From Litsea cubeba (lineage: Eukaryota; Streptophyta; Magnoliopsida; Laurales; Lauraceae): a DNA stretch of 64,000 nucleotides. Shown one piece after another: positions 11,851-23,179 of this stretch (the stretch's first letter is position 1; the number at the start of each line of letters is the position of its first letter). The translations under genes were made by a program, and so were the position numbers. The notes below the pieces were generated by a model. It worked only from the letters and a program-made list of their open reading frames with translations. It had not been told where the DNA came from and searched no databases. The stretch spans positions 51,213,809 to 51,277,808 of the forward strand of contig CM022955.1 of the NCBI GenBank assembly GCA_012931725.1. The letters are read 5' to 3'.

Positions 11851-12015
11851 GAAAATCTTGTAGTGACTATAAATTCCCTAATCGGGAGCCATTTTTATGA
11901 ACCATCAGTACCGTCAATTTACTTGCCCCTGATCGAAGTGCTCGCGTCGATTTTCAATTTTTAACCAGGGGAGGTTGCTCGTTTCGGAACCCCGATTAGA
12001 CGTTATCGAGCCTAA
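11850..12015 (-). repeat. Third left-side copy of the 170-bp CACTA repeat
   Basis: A diverged unit carries CCCTAATCGGGAGCC, GAACCATCAGTACC, GATCGAAGTGCTCGCG and a GAGCCTAAGTGTTTGAAAATC end. It lies about 1.2 kb from the first two left copies, with pyrimidine-rich DNA between. Confidence 0.7.
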
Positions 12016-12339
12016 GTGTTTGAAAATCTTTTTTATTTTTTATTTTATGTCGGTAAAACTATCAGAGACTATTATCGACTGATTATACGACGTTGGTAAA
12101 ATGAACGATTAGCGGCGTTTTTTGTAAACATCTGTAATGTTGAACTCTATTTCTAGGAAAATTAGAAGTCTGAGTCCTTTACCCTATAATTTTATCTTTG
12201 TCGTCGAAAATTAGAGTCAGAAAATTTATTACCCGACATTTAAAGGTTTTTATATTTTTTTCACTTAATTGAAAAAAAAAAATCTAAAATAATTTTTACC
12301 AATGAAAAATTAGTTTACAACAAAAAAATAGACATAAAA

Positions 12340-12530
12340 TTCAGCCACCACGTTTTTTTTTTTCCCCTCTCCCACCAAATGTCCTCTTTTTCCCTTTTTT
12401 CCCTCTTTTCTTCTCTCTCTTTCCCCTGCTAACTCACTGTTCTGCTGTCTCTCTCGCTGCTCTCCGGTCTCTCTCCCATTTCTCGGCTTCTCGCTCGACA
12501 TCTACTGCGTTCTCGGTCTCTCTCCATTTC

Positions 12531-12590
<60 letters not shown>

Positions 12591-12915
12591 ACTGTCTCTC
12601 TCTCACTCGGTCTCTCTCTCTTGCTCTCTCGGTCTCTCACTCTCGATCTCTCAGATCTGCTCCCTCTCTCACTCGGTCTCTCTCTCTCTTTCCCTCTGTT
12701 CCCTCTGTCTCTCGCTCTCTCTTTTCACTCACTCTCTCTCACTGTCTCTCTCTCCTCACTCGGTCTCTCTCTCTTGCCTCTCGCAGGTTGTCTCACTCTC
12801 GGTCTCTCAGATCTGCTCCCTCTCTCACTCGGTCTCTCTCTCTTTCCCTCTGTTCCCTCTGTCTCTCGATCTCTCTTTTCTCTCTCTCACTCTCTCACTC
12901 TATCACTCTCTCCAG
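12340..12915. repeat. Pyrimidine-rich block with (CT)n microsatellite
   Basis: Almost pure CT sequence, with an uninterrupted (CT)n run at about 12546-12586 and a duplicated 140-bp block (TCGGTCTCTC...CTCTGTTCCC). In a CACTA element this could be the 5' leader of the transposase gene. The open frames across it are compositional artefacts. Confidence 0.75.
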
Positions 12916-13202
12916 ACCGGTTAGGGACGATCACAACAACATCAAGAAGATCACAGCAGCAACAGGCAATCGACGATCGCAGCAGCAGCCCCGGGACGGC
13001 CGGTTAATCTTCATCTTCCTCCTCTTATATCCGTGGAAGCCTCCCCTGCACAGGTACACCCCTCCCTTCCCCCTATCCTCTATATTTCTTCTCCGTTCTC
13101 TCTCTTCTTCCTTTTTTCTAGCATTGATGAATGTTGGAATTTGAGATGCCTTGAGAAGTCTTATGAAGCATTGAAGTATTTATTATCTCAAATATCATTT
13201 TG

Positions 13203-14203
13203 TGTTGGAATTATTGTCAACACAATGTCACAAGTGTGGTGTTGATAGTGTGGTGTTGATAGAGCTTCAAAGAGAAAACAGAGCTGAAACAGTACAGGAA
13301 ATCAGAATTCCTGAAGCAGTGTGGCCGGTCGACCGGGGACCCCACGCGGTCGACCGAGCAAGAGAAGTCTGCAGAAGACAGTCTCAGTTAGCTCCCAGTT
13401 ATTTGTTGCCACAGTGTGTCGCCGGTCGACCGAGGACCCCACGCGGTCGACCGAGCACGGGAAACCAGAATTGTGCAGAAATAGAAGTTTTGCTCGAAAA
13501 TTCAAGAAACTTATGTATTTCGTTTGGGACTCTTTCTAAACGAATTCTAGCCTAATTTGAACAGTCTTTAGGGTTACCATAACCTATATAAAGACTTCTT
13601 AAGTTCGTTTTCAAGAGGAGAGAAGAGAAGAGAGAACAAAAGAGAGGGTTTTTTAGAGAAGAGTGATTGGAGAAAAAGGTGTTGCTGTGTGCTGTTGTGC
13701 TACAAGTTTTTACAGCAAGTTGGACGAAAATATGCTCATGAAGATGGTGATTCGTCCATAGATAAGTGTCTCTCTTTTTATGCTTTAAATTTCAATTTGT
13801 AAGGGATTGAGACAGAGAGATTGTAGAGGGGAAGGGCTGTAGAAAAGTTCTCTACTTTAATTCTGTAGAACATCAAGTTGGTGCTTGGTGTTAGGGGTTT
13901 GGTGATCCTATCTGTTGGTGCAGATAAATTGTAAAGGGGGTAGGTGCTTCCTAGATAGTTGGTGCTATCTGAAACTTAAGGGTTGGTGCTCTTTGTCGTT
14001 GGTGCGACTAAATAGATTCAGACCTGTTCCGGATCGGTGTTCGGACAGTCTTTGAACCGTGGACGTAGCCTTTTGGTGAACCACGTTAAATCTGGTGTCC
14101 TTGTGTGATTTGATTTGCTTTTGTTGTTAAATTGGACCTGTTTTTAAGGGATCACTGATTCACCCCCCCCCCCCCCCCCTCTCAGTGATCGCGATATCTA
14201 ACA
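13203..14203 (+). repeat. 5' LTR of the Copia element
   Basis: Begins TGTTGGAA and ends TATCTAACA immediately before the primer binding site. A TATA box, TATATAAAG, is at 13586-13594. Two copies of a roughly 36-bp motif built on the palindrome GGTCGACC (around 13324-13360 and 13425-13461) lie upstream of it. Near the end is a run of about 18 C. A start at 13132, where another TGTTGGAAT occurs, cannot be excluded. Confidence 0.75.
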
Positions 14204-14205
14204 AT

Positions 14206-14217
14206 TGGTATCAGAGC
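14206..14217 (+). promoter_or_regulatory. Primer binding site (initiator tRNA-Met) of the Copia element
   Basis: TGGTATCAGAGC, two bases after the LTR end at 14203, is the standard Copia sequence complementary to the 3' end of initiator tRNA-Met. Confidence 0.92.
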
Positions 14218-14260
14218 ACCAAGGCTCCCTTGATAAGCTTAACACACTAAGGGTGATCTC

Positions 14261-17200
14261 TTGTCAAATCACATGGCATCCAATACAGGAAATATGAAAG
14301 CACCTTTGTTTGATGGTTCTAATTACTCCTTCTGGAAGATCAGAATGCAGGCTTTCATCAAATCACTTGGCTATGATGTCTGGGAGACTGTCAGAGTCGG
14401 TTACAATACTGTCATCGTACCCACTGATGCTGCAACGAAGAAGTTAGCAGACAACGACTCCAAGGCGCAGAATGCACTCTTTAGTGGCCTTGTGGACAGC
14501 GAGCTGGTCAAAGTAATTGCATGCAAAACAGCCAAGGAAATATGGGACAAGTTGAAAAGCATTCATGAAGGAGATGAGAAGATCAAAGAAGCGAAATTGC
14601 AAACTCATCGCTCTCAATTCGAGTCTCTTCGCATGGAGGAAAGCGAGAATGTTGACTCGTATATGCAATGAGTGAATGAAGTCACGAATGACATTCGTGG
14701 ACTAGGGGAGGAGATTAAAGAACCAGTCATCGTCAAAAAGGTTCTAAGATCTCTTCTTCCCCGGTTTGATTCAAAAGTCTCAGCCATAGAAGAAGCCAAG
14801 GATCTGAATGAATTTACCATGGATGAGTTGCATGGTTCACTCACTGCCTATGAGATGTGCATAGGTAAGACGTCTTCATCTGATAGAGAAGCGGCCTTCA
14901 AAGTTCAGAAAAAGGGAAAAGAGACTGCTGGTCATGATGCTGATACTGATGATGATGAGCTTGAGGCTCAATAGTTAGAAAGCTGAAGAAAGGAAGCAAT
15001 GGAAAGTACAAAGGGAAGCTACCCTTTAAATGCTTCAATTGTGGCGGTGTTGGTCACTTTGCTGCGAAGTGTCCGCTGAAAGAAAACAATGATGATGACT
15101 CTTATGTTAATAAGAGTAAATGGAAGAAAAATTTCAGAAAGAGGGGCAAAGCAAAAAGCTTCATCAGTCAATATAATGACAGCACGTCTGAAACTTCAGA
15201 CGATGATGAATCAGCCGAGGCAACTGAAGCTCTCTTCATGGTTACTGTTGAAGAAGAAGAGGAGCAAGAGCCGGAAGAGGAAGAGGAGGCTGAGGTCAAT
15301 CTTGAAGAAGAACTCATTGCCGCACTTGAGGAGCTTAGCATGGAACAAAAAACAAGTAAGAAAAATCTGAAACTTCTTCATGAATCTAAAAGTTCAGTTA
15401 ATGCTTTGAAAACTCAAGTTGAAGAATATAAAAGAATGGTAGAAGTCCTAGAAATACAAATCAGTACCAAAACCGAGGAAGTGGTGAAACTTGAGAATGA
15501 AATCCTTGGAGCAAGGACTGAAAATATACAAATGAATCAAAAGCTCAAGGAATTCCAAGCAATCAATGGAACATTGAAGCTAAATGAAATACTGAAAGTT
15601 CAAAGGCCTCCTCACTTCAAATTTGGTCTAGGATTTGAGAATGGAGAATCCTCTAAGATTACACCTCCTGAAAAGACAAAACCTGTGAAGCCCACCCAGC
15701 CTAGAAAAGAGTCCATTCATGTGAGAAAGGAAATGAAGTCTAACCAGCCACAAAGAAGATTCAAATTTTATGGTTACTGTTATCATTGCAATAGATATGG
15801 ACATAAAAGGGCTGAATGCAAATTCTATGTTAGAAACAGCCCATTTGTGACTAGGAACCCTTTTTCAATCCTAAACAGCCACAAAATTGAGTGCTATAAG
15901 TGTCATAATTATGGACACTTGACTAGGGATTGTAGGTTGCCTATTGCTAACCAATTTCAGGTTGAAAAGAAATCCAAGTTAGTTAAGGCATGGAGGGCAA
16001 AGAAAAGGGAAGATAATTCCAAGGAATCTCTCATTGTGCAAATGGCATTCAATGCACAAAAGAAGGCAGCACCATGGGTCCTTGATAGTGGCTGTTCAAG
16101 CCATATGACAGGTGATAAGGAAAAATTCGTCAAATTACAGCTCTATGAAGGCAGATCAGTGAAGTTTGGTAACAATGATGGTGCCAAAATCTGCGGAAAA
16201 GGTGTTGTTCAGCTAAAGACAAACAAGATCAGATCAGAAGAGGTCTTATATGTGTCTGGACTGAGACACAACTTGCTTAGTGTGAGCCAGATCTGTGACA
16301 AAGGTCACGAAGTTGTCTTCACTAAGAATGGGTTTGCTATCAAGAAGTGTAGCAACGGCAAAACAGTGGCTACTGGATCTAGGACTGCTGGAAATCTCTA
16401 TACATTGTCAGATGGAGCTGAAAAGACTTGCTTGATGAGTCGGACAGAGGAAAGTTGGTTGTGGCACAAACGCCTTGGGCATCTAAACTTTGATAACATG
16501 TCAAAGATTTGCAATACAAAGGCTGTCAGAGGTATGTCTACAGTTGAAAAGTCTTCCAACCCCATTTGGGATTCTTGCCAAAAGGGAAAGCAAACGAGGG
16601 TAATGTTCAAGTCAAAGGAGCATCATTCAAAGAAACCTCTTGAGCTAGTGCACACTGATCTTTGTGGACCGATGCGAACTCAAAGCACCAATGGAGATAA
16701 GTATTTTATGTTATGCATTGATGATTATACTCGTATGACATGGGTATTGTTTCTTAAGCATAAACATCAAGCACTTGATCGTTTTAAAGTGTTTAAAGCA
16801 CAGGTTGAAAATATGCTTGGAAAACGTATCAAGATTTTAAGGTCTGATCGAGGAGGTGAATTCACATCTGAAGAGTTCACTAACTATTGTGAGCACCATG
16901 GCATTCAAAGACAATATTCAGCCCCTAGAACTCCACAGCAAAATGGAGTTGTGGAACGGAAAAATCGCACCGTGCAAGAGATGGCTCGCACAATGCTAAT
17001 TGAGAGCAAGCTAGCTGACAAATACTGGAAGGAGGCAATCCATACGGCTGTATACATTCAGAATCGATGCTTGATCAGGCCACATGAAGACAAAACTCCT
17101 TATGAGCTATGGTTTGGGAGAAAAAGCAACAGTCAAGCACTTCAGAGTCTTCGGTAGCAAGTGTTACATCAAGCGTCTTGAACAAAATCCGGGCAAATTT

Positions 17201-17744
17201 GAAGAAAGAGCTGATGAAGGTATATTTCTGGGTTACTCCTCCTCTAGTAAGGCTTACAGATGTCTTAACAAAAGGACCAGAAAAATCATAGAAAGTGCCG
17301 ATGTTAGAAATGATGAAAACCGTGAATCAAAAAACGTAACTCATAATGACAGTCCAGTTTATGAGGACTCGAGTGAGATTGATGATGAAGTGGCTGAACC
17401 TAATGATTCTGAGAAATCAAAGGATGACTCAGAGGATGCTACACCTAGAAAGAAAAGCACTTGGGTAGAGCAACACCCTAAGGATCAAATCATTGGAGAT
17501 CCTGAGGCCGGTGTTAAAACAAGACAAAGTGTAGTTAGCAATTACTCACTTGTGTCCACCATTGAACCCAAGACTGTGGCTGAAGCTAGTCTCGATGAAA
17601 GTTGGTTGAAAGCTATGCATGAGGAGTTGGAGCAAATTGAGAAGAACTCCACATGGGAACTAGTTTCTAGACCTACCGATAAGAATGTTATTGGTACTAA
17701 ATGGGTCTTTCGGAATAAGCTGAATGAAGATGGTCAGGTAATAC
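14261..17744 (+). pseudogene. Copia gag-pol polyprotein, broken
   Basis: Gag starts at about 14270 (MASNTGNMKAPLFDGSNYS, a UBN2-type gag). A TGA interrupts it at 14669-14671 and the frame shifts near 14970. Three CCHC zinc knuckles follow, at about 15037, 15778 and 15892, separated by an acidic and coiled-coil stretch. Protease has WVLDSGCSSHMTG. A GAG-pre-integrase motif, LWHKRLGHLN, precedes the integrase core with HTDLCGP, RSDRGGEF and NGVVERKNRT (D,D,E). A second frameshift lies near 17115. RT begins with LDESWLKAMHEELEQI and stops at about 17744. Three gag knuckles are more than most Copia lineages carry. The product cannot be made from this copy. Confidence 0.88.
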
Positions 17745-17912
17745 GAACCTCTCGGTAACATGAGCACCTCGTATAGCATGTGGCCTGTCATACTTGTGCC
17801 TTATAATTTGCCACCATGGATGTGCATGAAGGAGCCATTCTTGATGATGTCATTACTCATTCCAGGACCAAACTCACCGGGAAATGATATCGATGTATAT
17901 CTGAGGCCCTTG
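17745..17912 (+). pseudogene. tnp2 transposase fragment of the second CACTA
   Basis: A short plus-strand stretch encodes GNMSTSYSMWPVILVPYNLP, then PWMCMKEPF and PGNDIDVYLRPL. This is the highly conserved core around the catalytic region of Transposase_21 (tnp2). It starts immediately after truncated Copia RT and is replaced after VYLRPL by the 170-bp tandem repeat. Only about 55 codons of a protein usually near 1000 residues remain. Confidence 0.88.
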
Positions 17913-18660
17913 GCTCGAGGGTAGAGTAACTTGTAGGAACTGACGGTGTGCAAATAGGACTCCCAGTTAGAGAATTACGATGAAACACGTTAATTTCCAG
18001 CACTTAGGCTCGAAAACGGCCCGCCGGGGGTCCGGAACGGGAAACGGCTGCGGGAAAATTCCGAAACCAGCACGGGCACTTCGCTCGAGGGTAGAGTAAA
18101 TTATAGGAACTGATGGTGCGCAAATAGGGCTCCCGGTTAGAGAATTACGACGGAACATGTGATTTTCCAACACTTAGGCTCGAAAACAGCCCGCCGGGGG
18201 ACCGTAACGCGAAACGGTCTCCTAAAAATTTGAAAACCGGCACGGGCACTTCGCTCGAGGGTAGACAGACCGATAGGAGCTGATGGTACGCAGATAGGAC
18301 TCCCGGTTAGAGAATTACGACGAAACATGTGATTTTCCGACACTTAGGCTCGAAAACGGCCCGCCGGGGGTCCGGAATGGGAAACGGTCCCTGGAAAATT
18401 CAGAAACCGGCACGAGCACTTCGTTCGAGGGTAAGCAGACCTGTAGGAGCTGACAGTACACAGATAAGACTCCCGGTTAGAGAATTACGACGAAACATGT
18501 GATTTTCCAACACTTAGGAACGAAAACGGCCCGCCGGGGGTCCGGAACGGGAAACGGTCCCCGAAAAATTTGAAAACCGGCACGGGCACTTCACTCGAGG
18601 GTAAGCAGACCTGTAGGAGCTGACGGTACGCAGATAGGACTCCCGGTTTGATAGTTGAAC
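17913..18660 (+). repeat. Tandem array of a 170-bp repeat, four-plus copies
   Basis: The landmark AGAATTACGA recurs at 17971, 18141, 18311 and 18481, exactly 170 bp apart, and a fifth unit starts to diverge at 18651. Each unit contains GGCTCGAAAAC, GGCCCGCCGGGGGTCCGGAA and CACTTCGCTCGAGGGTA. Units are similar but not identical. The array is inverted relative to copies at 10260-12015, giving the element a palindromic plan. Confidence 0.95.
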
Positions 18661-19195
18661 CTAAAAAAGTTCAATTCTGAACACTTTGACTAAACTCTAG
18701 GCTGTTGTAGGTTGAAAACGGGACCATCGAACATCTCAAAAATCTGCATGAGTACCATGCTCAATGCAAAAGTAATGTGTAGGAATCGACGGTTAGTGAA
18801 TTGAACTTTTGGTTAACAAAGTTTTATATATACATGTTTATGTTTCATTTATAATTTAATTAATTGAAAAGATTTTAATGTTGTTTTTTTCATTGCAGAT
18901 TGATGGAAGCTTTTCAAAATGTTGGAGTTTTGGGGTCTGTTGCAGACATGTGGGGGTGTTGGACTTTTTTTCATTTTATTTGTATATATATTGGACATTT
19001 ATATCAGACTGTATCGTTATTGATTGTAATATTAGTTTAATGAGACGAATCATTTAATGAAAAATGTAGATGGTTATTTGTTTACTTAGTCACTGTTTTG
19101 TCATTGTATTTTTATCTTGAACATAGGTATATGAACAGGTTTAAAAACAGGTTTATAAGAATTTATAATGAAAATATAAATAGGTTATTAGGAAA
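18661..19195 (+). other. Possible last exon and 3' untranslated region of the second CACTA
   Basis: A pyrimidine tract and TTGCAG acceptor at about 18890-18898 precede ATTGATGGAAGCTTTTCAAA. TG-rich and AT-rich sequence with TGTAATATT-type polyadenylation context follows. The position just before the right subterminal repeats fits the 3' end of a TNPA-type gene, but no protein motif confirms it. Confidence 0.35.
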
Positions 19196-20246
19196 AAAAA
19201 CCTTTGCCGACGAAAATATGGCAATTTTCGTCGACGAAAGTGAGAATTAAATAAAAAAATACTAATTAAGAGACTTTTGCCGACGAAAATAGTCGTCGGC
19301 AAAAGCTAAAAGGCAAATAAAAAAATAATTTTTTTTCCGACAGAAACCTACACGTCGCCAAGTAGGAAAATCAAAAAATATAAAAAATCAATAATTGAGC
19401 TTTCCCGACGTAAATTATCGTTGGTAAAAGATAACAAAGTTAAATAAAAAAATTAAAGACCTTTGCCGACGCATATTGCGTCGGTAAAGCTAAAATAAAA
19501 ATTAAAAAAAAATAGATTTATTTGCCGACAGAAAAATGTTCGTCGGCAAAATATAAAATAGAAAATAAAAAGAAAATGACCTTTTCCGACGAAAAACTTC
19601 GTCGGCAAAATTAAAATAAAAATTAAAAAAATAAAATGATATTTGCCGACGAAAAAATTCGTCGGCCAAACATAAAATAAAAATTAAATAAAACGAGAAT
19701 GACCTTTGCCAACGAAAGTTTGCGTCGGGAAAAATTTTATATATAAATTTTTAAAAAAATGACTTTTGCCGACGAAAGGGTTCGTCGGCAAGATATAAAA
19801 TAAAAAGTAAAAAATAAAATATATGGTGTTTGCCGACGAAAATTTGCGTGGGCAAAAGTAAAACAACTAATTAAAAAAATAAAAATACTTTGGCCGGACT
19901 TTTGCCGACGAAAAGGTTCGTCGGCAAAATATAAAATAAAAATTAAAAAATAAAATATAGGGTATTTGCCGACGAAAATTTGCGTCGGCAAAAGTAAAAA
20001 AAAACTAATTAAAAAAATAAAAATACTTTGGCCGGCGAAAATTTTAGTCGGTAAAAGTTAAAAAAACGTCGGTAAATATTACATTTTGGCCCACGAAGCC
20101 AATTTTCGTCGGTAAAATGTTTTACTGACGGAGTTTTGCCGACGAATGGCCGACGAAAATATTTTCGTCGGTGATATTTTTGCCGACGAAAATATGACAT
20201 TTGGCGACGAAAAAAATCGTCGCCAAAAGTACAGTTTCTTGTAGTG
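19196..20246. repeat. Right subterminal repeats and terminus of the second CACTA
   Basis: About fifteen units of the form TTGCCGACGAAAA...TTCGTCGGCAAAA, each an imperfect hairpin separated by AT-rich spacers, end in ACAGTTTCTTGTAGTG at 20246. The next three bases, CAT, would be the target duplication. No partner copy was found because the left end is gone. Confidence 0.9.
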
Positions 20247-20249
20247 CAT

Positions 20250-21730
20250 CTATACACATGTGTTACATCTAATATACTTGTGGACCCCAGTTCATCTCAT
20301 GAACCATCATGTCATTCGTATTGGTTATGTGCAAGTATATAATAAATTACCATTCATCTCATGAAGGGAAAGCATGAATATATAAATAAATAAAGAATTT
20401 AATCAATTTATTATATCATCTACTGGATTGAGTCCATAAAACTAACAGCCTTTTCCATGCAGAAGGATCTCTTTGTCACCGTCGAGCAATATCAGGTTGA
20501 TTTTCCTCTGCTTCGATCTCTCTGTGTATGTATGTTTTTTTTTTTGGTCTTCTTGTGGTGGAAAAGTGTGGATTTGACGTGGAATCAACAGATTTTTACT
20601 TGATTTGTTTGTTTTGTTGTCGAATCAATAGATGAGCACAGCTACAGCTGCTGTTTGATTCGGTTGTAAAAGGTATTTTTCTGTCAAGAATGTCTGGGTT
20701 TGAGAAAATTAGGGGTTTTGAGACAAAAACCATGACAGAGATGATCATGTGTTTGAGAAAATTAGGGCTTTTAATTGATTTCGGATCCCAATGAATATGA
20801 CTAGTTACTCGCTGAGCTATTGAATTTATTCTTCTTTTAAGCTTCAAATTGTAGAGTGATTGATAGTAGTTGGGATGATATTTTGGTGCATACTAGACAA
20901 TGAAGTAATGTTTTTTACATTTTGGAGGTATACCGGCTTCCAGTGCTATGTTTGTTGAACGTAAAGTGTTATGAAGTTCCAAGTCTTGATTTTGCTTGCA
21001 AACCTTTAAGTTATGAAAATCATAATTTAGTTTGCTCTGTATGATCATATAGTTTGAGTATCTGGAAATCTAGCTACTGATTTCAGCCATGACAGAGTCG
21101 TATCTTGGGCTTGACAATGACCGTGTTGTGTGATGTCGTTACCCACTCACATTGTTGTTTAGTACAAATTCTCAGTGGAACCAAAGATGTCACTTGTATG
21201 AATGCCCAATCGAATCATATCCCACCTAGTGAAGCTTCTGATTTCCATGATCTCCAAGTGCAGGAGAATGTCTGGTGGTGTTCTGCCAAAGCACGTCAAC
21301 TAGTTACCTTTTTCTTCTTATTTGTCACTGATAACATGACTCCAAATCCGAAACCTTGTAGATGCCAAAGTTAGCACCTACCAACTGTGCTAACTTAATG
21401 CTTATAACAATTTCGGTACACAAAATATACTCTGCTTGCTATGGAAATTCTCAATACCAATACTTAAGGAGACGGAAAAAAAGTTAAAATAATTAAAACA
21501 CAAAAGGGAATTCTGGTTTTCATTGAGATGGTCAATATGTTTAGTTTTGGAGCAATTCCCCAGTACGATGAAAAAAAATCAACTGCTAATTAGATCCCAC
21601 TAAATCTTCTATAATTTGATCATCTAAAAAATAAATAATGAAAACAATTCTAAAAAACCTAGGCGTTCTGCAATTCAGCAAAAATATTCTGTGCAGCAGT
21701 AACTGAAACGTCATATAACCAACATGCAGA
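20250..21730. other. Interior of the third CACTA, exon-like but unassigned
   Basis: The stretch contains splice-like signals (TTCCATGCAG at about 20453-20462). An open plus-strand stretch at 21105-21374 has average codon texture (KDVTCMNAQSNHIPPSEAS...). I do not recognise the product. It may be a further captured gene piece. Confidence 0.3.
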
Positions 21731-22290
21731 TCATGTGCTACCTGAGGGTAATGGGGAGGCAGGAGGAACCACACAAGTGGAAGGCTTACTGCATGACAAA
21801 GGAGTGGGTGGAAGCCTTGGTGATGGTGTGGGTGGAAGCCTTGGTGAGAGATTCACCAACTCAAGGGCTTGGGCCCTCAGTTCCATTGGATAGTCGGAGA
21901 CACATCCGATTCTTGGTCCAGCACCTGTAGACCATTTTATTGACAGCTGATGACCCAACTGGAATGACCTTGCTGCCTTATTGGAGTTAATCCTCTGCAA
22001 TACTTCTTTCGTAGGCATCTCTGCCCTTGGGCTTTGAAGGCCTCCAGATAAAGTCCTTTTGTAAGTGCTCATGGTATCAATGATCTGCCCATTCTCAGTT
22101 TGGGTCCTTTCAGTTGGTTCAGAAGGTATGGCTTCTGGCGCGGCACTGGGTGATTCCTGTCTGGGAGGTTCTGGAAGTGAGCTTCCTTCAGTCATAGTTT
22201 CCTCTTGAACTGCTTTGCTGTCTTCGTAGTAATCTTCGTTACATGATGAACGTATCTATTTTCGACAAGAGGAATAAGATCCACTGTCAG
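21731..22290 (-). pseudogene. Captured gene fragment: IQM-type calmodulin-binding protein, last exon
   Basis: The minus-strand frame encodes VLQRINSNKAARSFQLGHQL, then SIKWSTGAGPRIGCV and DYPMELRAQALELVNLSPR. From memory this matches the conserved C-terminal part of plant IQM (IQ-motif, calmodulin-binding) proteins. A serine/proline-rich part precedes it. Upstream, the same frame is readable to about 22290 (SDSGSYSSCRK) but contains one TAG. No IQ motif lies in the captured part. The fragment lies within CACTA sequence, away from any complete gene, so I read it as a transduplicated piece. An alignment to IQM1-6 would settle the identity. Confidence 0.68.
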
Positions 22291-22849
22291 AATAATGTGT
22301 TGTTCAAGCTAAGAGTATTTTAAGACTGGACATTGCAGTGAAGCAGAAATTGTGGATTTGTGAAGGAAAGAAATTTAATTGTCTGGTATAGTATCATGAG
22401 CTTATAATCCATATTGACGTACACTACCACTTCCAATTTGGCATACATATTCCATGATCTAGAACACCCAAATTGGGTCCAGCTCCCTCGATAAAACAGC
22501 ACCAGAATTACTTGAATTGATGACCCAGATAACCATGGTTTTTTTTTTTTTTTTTTGGTAAAGAATTACTGTCTTGCTCTTATGGAGATGGATTCCTTTT
22601 TTTTCCACCTGAAAAGGTATTGTCCACCTTTATTTAGAAGAATGATAATGTGTTTCTTTCTTGTTTGATAGGGATGTTTTTGAGAGGCTTGGTCATGGGC
22701 TCCCCTTGTGGATGAGTGATAGTTAATTTCATGTGAAACGATTTGAGAGAATTGGTCTTGGGCTTCCCTTGTGGAAGATATATAGTTTCATGTGATACAA
22801 GTGATTCTCTCGAAGTTGCAATTATGATTCAGGTGAAGACCCATGAACA

Positions 22850-23179
22850 GTGGTGCCTGTGACTGCACATTGTGCTTCGACTGTTAAATTGAATGAACAT
22901 ATAATGGCAGTTGAATCGGTGAAACATGATAGCTTTGACAGCTGCATTGACTCTTTACTAGAGAAGTCTGTTCAAGGAGTTGATCACACTACAAGTCTTG
23001 CCCAGAACATTGTCAATGGTTGTGAGATGGAAGTGGATGGACTGGTTAAACTACAAAAACATGATCCATCACATGAGGAATTTAGTGTTGAAGAAATAGG
23101 ATTCCCTGAACCAATAACAAGAAGTTTTAAGTTGGCAAAATATACAACTCATGCGGATGTGATCAATTTCTTTTTGTAG
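22850..23179 (+). CDS. Unassigned 109-codon open frame inside CACTA sequence
   Basis: The frame runs from ATG 22850 to a stop at 23179 and has a balanced, non-repetitive amino-acid composition (e.g. SFDSCIDSLLEKSVQGVDHT). At about 23287 a CTTGCAG acceptor is followed by an open ILDMNLGPYDQESYFTREG piece. The two could be exons of one captured gene or part of the element's TNPA-like gene. I do not recognise the family. Confidence 0.35.
   Translation: MVPVTAHCASTVKLNEHIMAVESVKHDSFDSCIDSLLEKSVQGVDHTTSLAQNIVNGCEMEVDGLVKLQKHDPSHEEFSVEEIGFPEPITRSFKLAKYTTHADVINFFL

Larger units (their letters stand above)
13203..17744 (+). mobile_element. Ty1-Copia retrotransposon, 3'-truncated
   Basis: The element has a 5' LTR (13203-14203), a tRNA-Met primer site at 14206 and gag, protease and integrase coding sequence. 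It ends inside the RT domain at about 17744, where plus-strand CACTA transposase sequence begins. The rest of pol and the 3' LTR are absent, and the transposase part that should lie left of 13203 is also absent. A deletion therefore removed the copy's right part together with host element DNA, or an abortive insertion occurred. Confidence 0.85.
9164..20246 (+). mobile_element. Second CACTA element, left end missing, internally rearranged
   Basis: The right end is intact: ...CAGTTTCTTGTAGTG, closing at 20246 in the reverse of CACTACAAGAAACTG. Both end regions are full of CCGACG/CGTCGG motifs. No matching left terminus is found near 9164, where sequence of the Gypsy fragment begins, so the left tip was deleted. 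Inside are inverted 170-bp arrays, a Copia insertion and a short tnp2 piece in plus orientation. The element is dead as it stands but retains the features of an En/Spm family distinct from the outer shell. Confidence 0.85.

Noticed and set aside
11855..11870. Possible CACTA terminus (CTTGTAGTG)
   Set aside because: It lies inside a copy of the 170-bp repeat (GGAAAATC-TTGTAGTGACTATAAATT) and has no partner end or duplication.
12310..13007. Open frames in the CT-rich block
   Set aside because: A CT microsatellite reads open in several frames; there are no domain motifs.
13132..13203. Alternative Copia LTR start at 13132
   Set aside because: TGTTGGAAT occurs at both places; without the 3' LTR they cannot be told apart. 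I kept 13203, whose TGTTGGA pairs with the TCTAACA end, but with reduced confidence.
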